From positions 124,001-188,000 of the forward strand of contig CAVOWK010000011.1 in the NCBI GenBank assembly GCA_963700045.1: a stretch of DNA of 64,000 nucleotides, written 5' to 3'. This document shows positions 42,243 to 50,232 of this stretch, one piece after another. Under the pieces are notes generated by a model. That model ran no database searches and was not told where the DNA came from. It worked only from the letters and a program-made list of their open reading frames with translations. The DNA is from RPQJ01 sp963700045 (GTDB taxonomy: Bacteria > Pseudomonadota > Gammaproteobacteria > Steroidobacterales > Steroidobacteraceae). Each line of letters begins with the position of its first letter. Position 1 is the stretch's first letter. The position numbers and the translations under genes are program-made.

Positions 42243-45077
42243 TCAGCGCAGCACGTTACCGTCAGCGTCGAGCACCTGCACGCTGCCGAGCCCGAGCTCG
42301 CGAATGGGCGCCTCGATTTTCGACAGGTCGCCGACGATGATCCAGGTGAGCGAGTCGGGTCGGAACGCCTGCGCTGCCGCTTGCCGTACTCCGGCATCGG
42401 TTTGCGCCTCGAGCAGTGACTGCAACGTGCGCACGTAATCGTCAGGCCGGCCGAATCGCACGATGTCGCCGATGGCGCCGCTGACGGCCGCGTTGGTCTC
42501 GTATTGTCCAGACAGCGCGCGCACGTCACGGCTGCGGATCTTGTCGACCTCGTCCGCGGTGATGGGTTTCGCGGCGAGGAGATCGGCCAGTTCGCGCCGG
42601 ATCTCCCGGATCGATTCCACGGTCTTGTCGGTCTGGACCGGTGCCGAAAGCAGCCAGGGTCGCTGGCCGCGCGTTTCCGTCAGGCTCGAACGCGCGCCAT
42701 ACGACCAGTGCTTGTCTTCACGGAGGTTCATGTTGATGCGCGACGTGAAAGTGCCGCCGAGCACTTCATTGGCCGTATTGAGTTCGATGCGGTCCGGCGC
42801 GAAGCTCGACGGCATCAACTGCCCGGCAAGAATCGACGTCTGCGGCGCGCCAGGCCGGTCGAGCAGGTAGACGCGCGTCCCGCTCGAACCTGTCGCGGCA
42901 GCAATGGCGGCGCGCGGGGGGCTTGCGCCCGCAGGTGGCTGCCAGTCGCCGAAGTGCCTTTCGAGCAGCGGCAGGATCGTTGCGGGAGTCACCGCTCCGG
43001 TCACGATGATCGTCGCGTTGTCGGGTCGCAGGAAATCCCGCTGGTAGGCGGCGAGATCGTCGCGGGTCAGTGCGGACACGGACGCTTCCGTGCCCGATCC
43101 CGAGAACGGGATGGCATAGGGATGGCCGGCGCCGTAAAGCAGCGGTGGCAGCACGCGCAGCGCAAGTGAATCCGGACTCATTTTTTCGCGCGCGATCCCG
43201 GCGATCCACTCCTTGCGCACGCGCTCGATCTCGTGCTCCGGAAACCGCGGGCGTCGCACCACGTCGGCCAGCAGTGCGAGCGACGGATCCGCCTGATCAG
43301 TCAGCATCGACACGGCCGCGAATGCCGTGTCGAGGCCCGCTGCGCTGGTAATCTGCGCCCCGAGCCGTTCGGCACGGTCGGCGATCGCGAGCGAGTCGAG
43401 CTTGCCGGCTCCTTCGTCGAGCAGCGACATGGCGAAGCTCGCGGTGCCGGGCTTGCGGCCCTGGTCGCCGACGAAACCGCCATCGAACATCAGGGAGACA
43501 CGGGCGACGGGCACGCCCGGTCGCGTCGCAATGATCACTGGAATGCCGTTGCTGAGCCGCGCGCGTTGCAGCTGCGGGAAGACGATGTCGGGAAACTCGG
43601 AGGTCACCGGTGGACCGGGCTTGCGGTCGACGACGTCGGTTGCCGCCGCGGTATAAGCCGGCTGGGGCAGCACTTCGAGCGTGTAGTCACCCTGCGCGAG
43701 CCACTGGCGCGCGACGCGCTGCAGGTCGGCCGGCTTCGCGGCTTCGATCCAGTCCAGCGACTGGCGGTAGCACCCGGGATCGCCTGTATACACCTCGCAT
43801 GAGGCGAGCACGTCTGCCTTGCCGCCGAAGCCACCGATGCGTTCCAGGCCGCGGATGAAACCCGCGCGAATCGCGATCCTGGCCCGCTCGAGTTCGGTCT
43901 TCGTCGGCCCCTGGTCAATGAAGCGCTGCAGTTCCTCCATCATTGCTGCCTCGACACGCGCGACCGGAACGCCCTGTTTGACGTCGGCCGAGAGCGTGAA
44001 GAGCCCGGCGATTTCGAGCGGCGACTGGCCGGCGGCGACGCTGTCGGCCAACCGCTCGCGGTAGACGAGACGCTCGTAGAGACGCGACGTCTTGCCACCA
44101 CCAAGGATCTCGCCGACGAGTCCCAGGTACTCGGAGTCGCGGGTGTTGTCGGGCGGCGTGTTCCAGTAGCGCTGCCAGCGCGGCTGCGCGACCTGGTCGT
44201 GCATCGTCTCGCGACGGCTGTCGGTGCGGGCTGCAATCCAGAGGCCGGGCCGGGCGATGGCAGGGCCCGGGGCGATGTGGCCGAAATACTTTTCGGCCTT
44301 GGCGCGCGCCGTGGCGACGTCGATGTCGCCGGCCAGCACCAGGACCGCGTTGGCCGCGCCGTAATACGTGCGGAACCACTCGCGCACGTCGTCGAGCGTC
44401 GCGGCGTCGAGATCAGCCATCGAGCCGATCGGCAGCGTGCGATACGGGTGGCCCGGCGGGAAGCTCGCGCGGAACACGGTCTCGGACACGCGGCCATAGG
44501 GACGATTCTCGCCCTGCCGCTTCTCGTTCTTGACCACGCCACGCTGCTCGTCGAGCCGCGGCTGCGTCACGACGCCGAGCAGGTGGCCCATCCGGTCCGA
44601 TTCCATCCAGAGCGCCAGGTCCAGCGCCGTCGTCGGCACGTTCTGGAAATAGTTGGTGCGGTCGAAGCTGGTCGTGCCGTTCATGCTGGTCGCGCCGACC
44701 TGCTCGAACGGCTTGAAGTACTCGTCGTCGTAATGCTCGGAGCCCTGGAACATGAGGTGCTCGAACAGGTGGGCAAACCCCGTCTTGCCGGGCTGCTCGT
44801 TCTTCGAACCCACGTGATACCAGAGGTTGACCGCCACGATCGGCGCCTTGCGGTCGGTGTGCACTACGACCGTCAGGCCATTTTCCAGGGTGAATCTTTC
44901 GTACGGGATCAATTCTCCGCCGGCTGGGCGGGGGGCTGCCGTCGAGGTGGACGCGCCTTGCGCAGCCGCCGCGAGCGGGCCCAACTGAACCGCCGCAATG
45001 AGCAAAAGCGCTCCCAATGGCACTGCAACCGTCGTCCGGCGTCCAAATTGCGACTTCCTGTTGCCAAAAAACATCAT
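42243..45077 (-). CDS. M16 family zinc metallopeptidase, two-unit fused form
   Basis: A 944-residue exported peptidase of the pitrilysin/insulysin superfamily. After a signal peptide (about 1-42) the first unit carries the inverted zinc motif HLFEH (His103, Glu106, His107) and the downstream glutamate in EQRGVVKNEKRQGENRPYG. The second unit, from about residue 500, resembles the non-catalytic partner (GVPVARVSLMFDGGFVGD, then SFAMSLLDEGAG). Both units are in one chain, unlike the split pair at 54106-56900. ATG codons at 45077 and 45074 are adjacent; GGAG lies 3 or 6 bases upstream, slightly favouring the second. It is divergent from the porin gene. Confidence 0.9.
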   Translation of the reverse strand: MMFFGNRKSQFGRRTTVAVPLGALLLIAAVQLGPLAAAAQGASTSTAAPRPAGGELIPYERFTLENGLTVVVHTDRKAPIVAVNLWYHVGSKNEQPGKTGFAHLFEHLMFQGSEHYDDEYFKPFEQVGATSMNGTTSFDRTNYFQNVPTTALDLALWMESDRMGHLLGVVTQPRLDEQRGVVKNEKRQGENRPYGRVSETVFRASFPPGHPYRTLPIGSMADLDAATLDDVREWFRTYYGAANAVLVLAGDIDVATARAKAEKYFGHIAPGPAIARPGLWIAARTDSRRETMHDQVAQPRWQRYWNTPPDNTRDSEYLGLVGEILGGGKTSRLYERLVYRERLADSVAAGQSPLEIAGLFTLSADVKQGVPVARVEAAMMEELQRFIDQGPTKTELERARIAIRAGFIRGLERIGGFGGKADVLASCEVYTGDPGCYRQSLDWIEAAKPADLQRVARQWLAQGDYTLEVLPQPAYTAAATDVVDRKPGPPVTSEFPDIVFPQLQRARLSNGIPVIIATRPGVPVARVSLMFDGGFVGDQGRKPGTASFAMSLLDEGAGKLDSLAIADRAERLGAQITSAAGLDTAFAAVSMLTDQADPSLALLADVVRRPRFPEHEIERVRKEWIAGIAREKMSPDSLALRVLPPLLYGAGHPYAIPFSGSGTEASVSALTRDDLAAYQRDFLRPDNATIIVTGAVTPATILPLLERHFGDWQPPAGASPPRAAIAAATGSSGTRVYLLDRPGAPQTSILAGQLMPSSFAPDRIELNTANEVLGGTFTSRINMNLREDKHWSYGARSSLTETRGQRPWLLSAPVQTDKTVESIREIRRELADLLAAKPITADEVDKIRSRDVRALSGQYETNAAVSGAIGDIVRFGRPDDYVRTLQSLLEAQTDAGVRQAAAQAFRPDSLTWIIVGDLSKIEAPIRELGLGSVQVLDADGNVLR

Positions 45078-45237
45078 ATACTCCGGATGAAACCACCTTA
45101 CGGGCCGGGACGAACAGGGTCCGTCCCGCCCGCTGCGTTAAGACCTGATTTACCGCACTGGACTTTGGACCACGTTTACGCGGAAAATTGCGCCGTTGAG
45201 TTATGTCGCGTCCGTCCTGGGTGTGGTGACGGGCTGG

Positions 45238-45266
45238 TGGTCAGCGGCCGCCATTGAATTTATAAT
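45238..45266 (+). promoter_or_regulatory. Sigma-70-type promoter for the OmpA-like gene
   Basis: A perfect TATAAT (45261-45266) with TGGTCA (45238-45243; four of six matches to the -35 consensus) 17 bases upstream. The start of transcription would fall near 45273, about 27 bases before the ATG at 45300, which itself has AAGGAGA at a normal distance. A strong promoter suits an abundant porin. Confidence 0.7.
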
Positions 45267-45299
45267 GCATGGCATAAAAGCCACAAGGAGAACGCCTCA

Positions 45300-46454
45300 A
45301 TGTCATCTCGTTATCTCATCCCGTTGGCTGTTGCTGCAGCCCTCGCGGCCCCGGTCGCTGCCCACGCTCAAGAAGGCACGTACGATCCGGGCAAGTGGTT
45401 GGTGCGCGTCGGTATGTCGCAGATCAACCCGGATTCCTACAATCTCGAGCTGGACGCCAGCACTGCCGTCGTCGTTGACAGCGACTTGTCGCCGACCGCG
45501 ACGGTCGAGTACATGATCACGCCGCACATCGGCACCGAACTGCTGGTGGCATGGCCATTTACGCACGGCCTCGACCTTGACACCGGCAGCCGCCCGCTCG
45601 ACCGCGTCGGGCAGGTCGACGTGCTGCCGCCGACGCTGAGCCTCAACTGGCACTTCAACCCGAACGGTCTGGTCCGCCCCTACATCGGTGCGGGCGTCAA
45701 CTACACGCTGTTCTCGGGCGAAGAAACCCGCGGCGCGCTCGCCGGCAACAACCTGAAGCTCGATGACAGCATCGGCGCCGCCGGCCAGGTCGGTGTCGAC
45801 ATCGGCCAGCGCAACTGGTTCTTCAATGCGAACGTGCGTTACATCGACCTGTCGACCGACGTTTCGCTCAACGGCGCTGACGTTGGCACCGCCGACCTGA
45901 ACCCGTGGGTGTACGGTCTGCACGTCGGCTATCGCTTCGGCCACATGATCCCGCCGGCCCCGGTTGCCGCGCCGGTCGTTGCGCCGCCGCCGCCCCCGCC
46001 GCCGCCGCCCGCCAAGTGCGCGGACACGGATGGCGATGGCGTCTGCGACGAAGCCGACAAGTGCCCGGGCACCCCGGCCGGCACGAAGGTCGACTCGGTC
46101 GGTTGCCCGCTCGAGCAGACCCTCAAGCTCCTGTTCGACTTCGACAGCGCCGAGCTGCGCCCCGAGTCGCTCACGGAACTCGAGCGCGTCGTGAAGTTCA
46201 TGGGTGACGTGCCGTTCGCCAAGGCAATGGTCGAAGGCCACACGGACAGCGTCGGTACTGAAGAGTACAACCAGGCCCTGTCGGACCGTCGCGCCAAGGC
46301 TGTGTTCGACTACCTGTCGTCGCGCGGTGTTGACCCGGCTCGCCTGAGCTCGATCGGTCACGGCGAACTCAAGCCGATCGCCGACAACACGACGGCCGAA
46401 GGTCGCCAGCTGAACCGTCGCGTCATGCTGATCCGCACGGATTCGGGCATGTAA
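45300..46454 (+). CDS. OmpW-like barrel fused to an OmpA C-terminal peptidoglycan-binding domain
   Basis: A 384-residue outer-membrane protein. A signal peptide (ends AAHAQ) is followed by an eight-strand OmpW-type barrel (GKWLVRVGMSQINPDS, then TPHIGTELLVAWPF, PPTLSLNWHFNP and RPYIGAGVNYTLF). A nine-proline linker precedes a calcium-binding thrombospondin-type-3 motif (DTDGDGVCDEADKCPGTPAG), and an OmpA-like domain follows with LLFDFDSAELRPES and VEGHTDSVGTEEYNQALSDRRA. It ties the outer membrane to peptidoglycan. A strong promoter upstream and a good intrinsic terminator downstream make it a single-gene unit. Confidence 0.93.
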   Translation: MSSRYLIPLAVAAALAAPVAAHAQEGTYDPGKWLVRVGMSQINPDSYNLELDASTAVVVDSDLSPTATVEYMITPHIGTELLVAWPFTHGLDLDTGSRPLDRVGQVDVLPPTLSLNWHFNPNGLVRPYIGAGVNYTLFSGEETRGALAGNNLKLDDSIGAAGQVGVDIGQRNWFFNANVRYIDLSTDVSLNGADVGTADLNPWVYGLHVGYRFGHMIPPAPVAAPVVAPPPPPPPPPAKCADTDGDGVCDEADKCPGTPAGTKVDSVGCPLEQTLKLLFDFDSAELRPESLTELERVVKFMGDVPFAKAMVEGHTDSVGTEEYNQALSDRRAKAVFDYLSSRGVDPARLSSIGHGELKPIADNTTAEGRQLNRRVMLIRTDSGM

Positions 46455-46483
46455 TCGACGCTGCAACCGCCCGCGGGTTGCAA

Positions 46484-46523
46484 ACGAGGCCTCGCCGCGC
46501 AAGCGGCGGGGCCTTCGTTTTTT
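46484..46523 (+). terminator. Intrinsic terminator of the OmpA-like gene
   Basis: A GC-rich stem, ACGAGGCCTCGCCGC against GCGGCGGGGCCTTCGT, with one bulge and a GCAA-type loop, runs into TTTTTT at 46518-46523. It starts 30 bases after the stop codon. It is the clearest Rho-independent terminator in the window. Confidence 0.88.
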
Positions 46524-46590
46524 CCGGCTGGTTGAATCTGCCGGCGCCGCTCCCGCCTAATTGCGGATGTTCGGACACAAAGGAACGGTC

Positions 46591-47451
46591 ATGAAACTGG
46601 CATTCACGAAGGTATTGTTGCTCGGCGTCGTAGCATTGCAGGGTGCCGTGGCATTTGCGGCGCCGGCGACAGAAGACAAGGCACTTCAGGCGGCTGCACA
46701 GGGCGACTGGCGCACGGATGAGGCCAAGGCGCGGGACAAATACCGTCACCCGGTCGAATCGCTGACCTTCTGGGGCTTGAAGCCTGGCATGAAGATTCTC
46801 GAGATCCAGCCAGGTTCGCAGTCGTGGTGGACCGACATCCTCGCGCCGTACGCGAAGATGACGGGTGGATCGTTCTATGCGACAGGCGCCGACCTGGCGA
46901 ATCCCAAGCTTTCCGACGGGGCACGCAAGGCCCGCAGCAGTTTCGAGGCGCGTTACCTGACCAAGCCGGAGTTGTACGGCGACGTGCGCATCGTGAACTG
47001 GGGCGATGTGTCGAAGACGCTGCCGGCCGACACGTTCGACTTCATCCTGACCGCGCGCTCGATCCACGGCTGGATGCAGGATGAACCGAACACCGTGCAC
47101 GACACGTTCGTCGAGTTCCACAAGGCGCTGAAACAGGGTGGAATCCTGGCGGTCGAACAGCATCGCGCCAAGCCGGGCACGACGCCGGAGAAGCCGGATA
47201 CCGGTTACGTCACCGAGGCGTACGTGATCGAGCAGGCGCAGAAGGCCGGCTTCACGCTGGTGGGCAAGTCCGAGATCAACGCGAACCCGAAGGACACGAC
47301 GGATCACCCGTTCGGCGTGTGGACGCTGCCGCCCAACCTGCGCTCGACACCTTACAGCGCAGGCAAGGCCGAGGATCCGACCTTCGACAAGAGCAAGTAC
47401 GCCGCGATCGGCGAGTCGGACCGGATGACGCTGAAGTTCGTGAAGAAGTGA
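46591..47451 (+). CDS. Second exported methyltransferase-like protein
   Basis: A 286-residue protein with a signal peptide (MKLAFTKVLLLGVVALQGAVAFA) and a methyltransferase-like fold. FWGLKPGMKILEIQPGSQSWWTDILAPYA replaces the normal motif I glycine loop with IQPGSQS; TFDFILTARSIHGWM and FHKALKQGGILAVEQHRAK follow the strand 4-5 pattern. It is related in plan to the protein at 33964 but clearly diverged. AAGGAA lies 6 bases before the ATG. Predicted periplasmic location makes SAM use doubtful. A polypurine repeat begins directly after its stop codon. Confidence 0.8.
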   Translation: MKLAFTKVLLLGVVALQGAVAFAAPATEDKALQAAAQGDWRTDEAKARDKYRHPVESLTFWGLKPGMKILEIQPGSQSWWTDILAPYAKMTGGSFYATGADLANPKLSDGARKARSSFEARYLTKPELYGDVRIVNWGDVSKTLPADTFDFILTARSIHGWMQDEPNTVHDTFVEFHKALKQGGILAVEQHRAKPGTTPEKPDTGYVTEAYVIEQAQKAGFTLVGKSEINANPKDTTDHPFGVWTLPPNLRSTPYSAGKAEDPTFDKSKYAAIGESDRMTLKFVKK

Positions 47452-47592
47452 GAGGAAGGGGAGGAAGGGGAGGAAGGGCAGGAAGGACAGGAAGGACAGG
47501 AAGGGGAGGAAGTGACTACTTCCCAACTTCCTTTACTTCCTGTCCTTCCCGCCTTCCCCGCCTTCCCCGCCTTCCTCCCCTTCCTCCCCTTC
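47452..47592. repeat. Polypurine/polypyrimidine giant inverted repeat between convergent genes
   Basis: The first half (47452-47513) is nearly pure purine with GGAAGGGGA-type tandem units; the second half (47518-47592) is nearly pure pyrimidine and an imperfect reverse complement. The dyad centre is GGAAGT-gact-ACTTCC (47508-47523). Both flanking genes, read on their own strand, are followed directly after the stop codon by nearly the same G-rich sequence (GGAAGGGGAGGAAGGGGAGG). No gene is present here. Confidence 0.8.
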
Positions 47593-49218
47593 CTAGATCT
47601 CCTCCGCCTGCGTCCGGATCGCGCCGCAAGGACACTCCGAGACGCACAGCCCGCAGCCCTTGCAGTAGTCGTAATTGAACGCGTAGCGGTTGCCGGCGCC
47701 GAGCTTGATCACGGCGTTGTCCGGGCAGACGCCGTAGCAGTTGTCGCACTCGAAGCAATTGCCGCAGCTCAGGCAGCGCCGTGCTTCGAACTGCGCGGTC
47801 GCGGGATCGAACCCGCCGACCACTTCGTCGAACGTCGACTGCCGGCGCACCATGTCGAGCAGCGGGCGCTGCGCCTTCGGCGCGTCCGAGTAGTACCAGG
47901 TGTTGAGCTTGTCGAACGTTGCTAGCTCGTGGCGCGGCGGATGCGTCCACGTTTCGCCACGCAGCCAGGCGTCGATGTTGCGGGCGGCGAGCTTGCCGTG
48001 GCCGATGCCGACCGTGACGGTGCGTTCGCCCGACACCATGTCGCCGCCGGCAAAGATGCCGGGATGACCCGTCATCATGTTCGCGTCGACCTTGACCACG
48101 CCGCCGTCGATCACGAGGCCCGGCACGCCGTCGAGCAGTGAAAGGTCCACGTCCTGGCCGAGCGCGAGCACGACCGAGTCGGCTTGCAGCGTCTCGAACT
48201 CGCCGGTCGGTTGCGCCATGCCTTTGTCGTCGAGCGTCATCTTCTCGACCGTGATCGACGATTCGCCGGCTTCACGGATCGTCGACAACCACTTCACCAG
48301 CACGCCTTCCTGCAGCGCTTCTTCGAGTTCGGCGTCGTGCGCAGGCATCTTCTCGCGCGTGCGCCGGTAGACGATCACCGATTCTTCGGCGCCGAGTCGC
48401 TTGGCGGTCCGTGCGACGTCGAGTGCAGTGTTGCCGCCGCCGTAAACCACGACCCGGCGGCCGAGCAGGGGTCGCTCTTCGCCTTCCATGCTGCGCAGGA
48501 CCTCGACCGCGTCGAGCATCTTGCCGGCGCTGCCGGCGGGCAGGTAAGCGCGCTTGGCGATGTGCGCGCCCACGGCCAGGAACACGGCGTCGAAGTGACC
48601 GTCGCGCTTTGCCGCCAGCACGTCGTCCACTTTCGAGTTCAGCTCGATCGACACGCCGAGCGCGACGATGCGCGCGATCTCGGCGTCGAGCACCTCGCGC
48701 GGCAGGCGGTACTTCGGGATGCCGAACCGCATCATGCCGCCGGCGAGCGGACCGGCCTCGCGGATCGTCACGGCGTGCCCGGAGCGTGCGAGTTGGTACG
48801 CCGCAGACAGGCCAGAGGGACCCGCGCCCACCACCAGCACGCGCATGCCCGTGGATTTCCCGGCCGACCTGAATTTCCAGCCGTGCTTGAGCGCCTCGTC
48901 GCCGATGAAGCGTTCGATCGCGTTGACGCCGACGCATTGGTCCAATTGCGCGCGATTGCACGCCGTTTCACACGGGTGGTAGCAGACGCGACCCATGCAC
49001 GCGGGCAGCGGATTCGCTTCCGTGAGCAGGCGCCACGCCCTCTCATAGTCACCGGATTCCGCGTGGAACAGCCAGCCCTGGATGTTCTCGCCCGACGGGC
49101 ATGCGTCGTTGCAGGGCGGCAGTCGGTCGACGTAGACGGGACGCACGGTGCGCCACGAACCCGTGTGGTTGGCAAGGCTCGAGCCGGGGTCGAGCGTGAT
49201 CGCAAACGGTTTCTTCAC
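47593..49218 (-). CDS. GltD/PadH-like FAD oxidoreductase with C-terminal 2x[4Fe-4S] ferredoxin domain
   Basis: A 541-residue NAD(P)H-linked oxidoreductase. The N-terminal Fe-S domain has CNDACPSGENIQ and CMGRVCYHPCETACNR. FAD and NAD(P) Rossmann motifs follow (VVGAGPSGLSAAYQLA and VVYGGGNTALDVARTA). The C-terminus is a bacterial ferredoxin with CLSCGNCFECDNC and YCKGCGLCVSECPCGAI, in the place of a separate delta subunit. Its start overlaps the stop of the beta-subunit gene by ATGA, so it is the electron-transfer partner of the 2-oxoacid oxidoreductase, as PadH is for phenylglyoxylate oxidoreductase. It is not gltD despite the similarity. Confidence 0.85.
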   Translation of the reverse strand: MKKPFAITLDPGSSLANHTGSWRTVRPVYVDRLPPCNDACPSGENIQGWLFHAESGDYERAWRLLTEANPLPACMGRVCYHPCETACNRAQLDQCVGVNAIERFIGDEALKHGWKFRSAGKSTGMRVLVVGAGPSGLSAAYQLARSGHAVTIREAGPLAGGMMRFGIPKYRLPREVLDAEIARIVALGVSIELNSKVDDVLAAKRDGHFDAVFLAVGAHIAKRAYLPAGSAGKMLDAVEVLRSMEGEERPLLGRRVVVYGGGNTALDVARTAKRLGAEESVIVYRRTREKMPAHDAELEEALQEGVLVKWLSTIREAGESSITVEKMTLDDKGMAQPTGEFETLQADSVVLALGQDVDLSLLDGVPGLVIDGGVVKVDANMMTGHPGIFAGGDMVSGERTVTVGIGHGKLAARNIDAWLRGETWTHPPRHELATFDKLNTWYYSDAPKAQRPLLDMVRRQSTFDEVVGGFDPATAQFEARRCLSCGNCFECDNCYGVCPDNAVIKLGAGNRYAFNYDYCKGCGLCVSECPCGAIRTQAEEI

Positions 49219-50222
49219 TGCGCGTCCTCCGCGTCGCCCACCAGGCCGAAGCGCTGCACGTTGCGATCCGCCAACGCCTGGATCCGTGCGACGAGGTCTG
49301 CATGTCCCGGCGGCTTGAACAGGTGTGCGAACCGGGTCTGCGGCCGCAGGTAGTCTTCGACCGGCAACTGCCGCCGGATTTTCGATACGTTCTTCACTTC
49401 ACCGTGCTCGGCCTCGAACACCGGAAACAACGCCGTCTCCATTGCGAGTCGCGCCATCTTGATGGTCTCGGCGGAACCGTGACCCCAGCCGAGCGGGCAG
49501 GGCACCAGCACGTGGATGTAGCGCGCGCCGCGGAACTCCATCGCCCGTCGCACCTTGGCTTCGAGGTCGCGCAGTTCGGCGACGGTCGCCGTCGCGACGT
49601 AGGGAATCTCGTGGGCCATGGCGATGAGCGGCAGGTTCTTGCCCTGGCCGAAACGCGCGCCGGTCGATTCACCAACCGGCATCGTCGTGTTGGTTCGTGC
49701 AGCCGGCGGCGTCGCCGAAGAGCGCTGCACGCCCGTGTTCATGTACGCCTCGTTGTCGTAGCAGATGTAGAGCACGTCGTCGTTGCGTTCGAACATGCCC
49801 GACAGGCAGCCGAAGCCGATGTCGGTCGTTCCGCCGTCGCCACCCTGCGCCACGACACGCACGTCGCGTTTGCCCTGCACCCGCAGCGCCGCTGCGATGC
49901 CCGTGCCGACGGCGGCCGCATTGCCGAACAGCGAGTGAATCCAGGGAATCTGCCACGACGTTTCGGGGTAGGGCGTGGAGAACACTTCCAGGCAGCCGGT
50001 GGCGTTGGCCGCCACGAGTTGCCGGTTCGTCGCCGCCATCGCGGCATCGATGGCATAGCGCGCGCCGAGCGCTTCGCCGCAACCCTGGCATGCGCGGTGT
50101 CCCGAATTGAGCGAGTTGGTGCGCTCGCGTCCCGATTGCACCGAGCGCTGTGTTTCCGGCAGCAGCCGGTTGCCGACGGTGAAAGTGCCGGTCTGGTAGA
50201 AGCGAATGGGTTGGTAGCTCAT
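49215..50222 (-). CDS. 2-oxoacid:ferredoxin oxidoreductase beta subunit
   Basis: A 335-residue subunit that binds thiamine diphosphate and a [4Fe-4S] cluster. It has SGHRACQGCGEALGARYA with cluster cysteines, the ThDP motif VVAQGGDGGTTDIGFG, and YDNEAYMNTGVQRSSATP, which is typical of the pyruvate-type PorB group. The stop overlaps the oxidoreductase gene; the start is 10 bases after the alpha-subunit gene. The enzyme converts a 2-oxoacid plus CoA to acyl-CoA, CO2 and reduced ferredoxin; pyruvate, 2-oxoisovalerate and phenylglyoxylate are all possible substrates. Confidence 0.88.
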   Translation of the reverse strand: MSYQPIRFYQTGTFTVGNRLLPETQRSVQSGRERTNSLNSGHRACQGCGEALGARYAIDAAMAATNRQLVAANATGCLEVFSTPYPETSWQIPWIHSLFGNAAAVGTGIAAALRVQGKRDVRVVAQGGDGGTTDIGFGCLSGMFERNDDVLYICYDNEAYMNTGVQRSSATPPAARTNTTMPVGESTGARFGQGKNLPLIAMAHEIPYVATATVAELRDLEAKVRRAMEFRGARYIHVLVPCPLGWGHGSAETIKMARLAMETALFPVFEAEHGEVKNVSKIRRQLPVEDYLRPQTRFAHLFKPPGHADLVARIQALADRNVQRFGLVGDAEDAQ

Positions 50223-50232
50223 GCGTTGCGCC

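Noticed and set aside
47593..49218. Calling the FAD oxidoreductase gltD because gltB is in the window
   Set aside because: It is 43 kb from gltB, overlaps the oxidoreductase beta-subunit gene and has an extra C-terminal two-cluster ferredoxin domain that GltD lacks.
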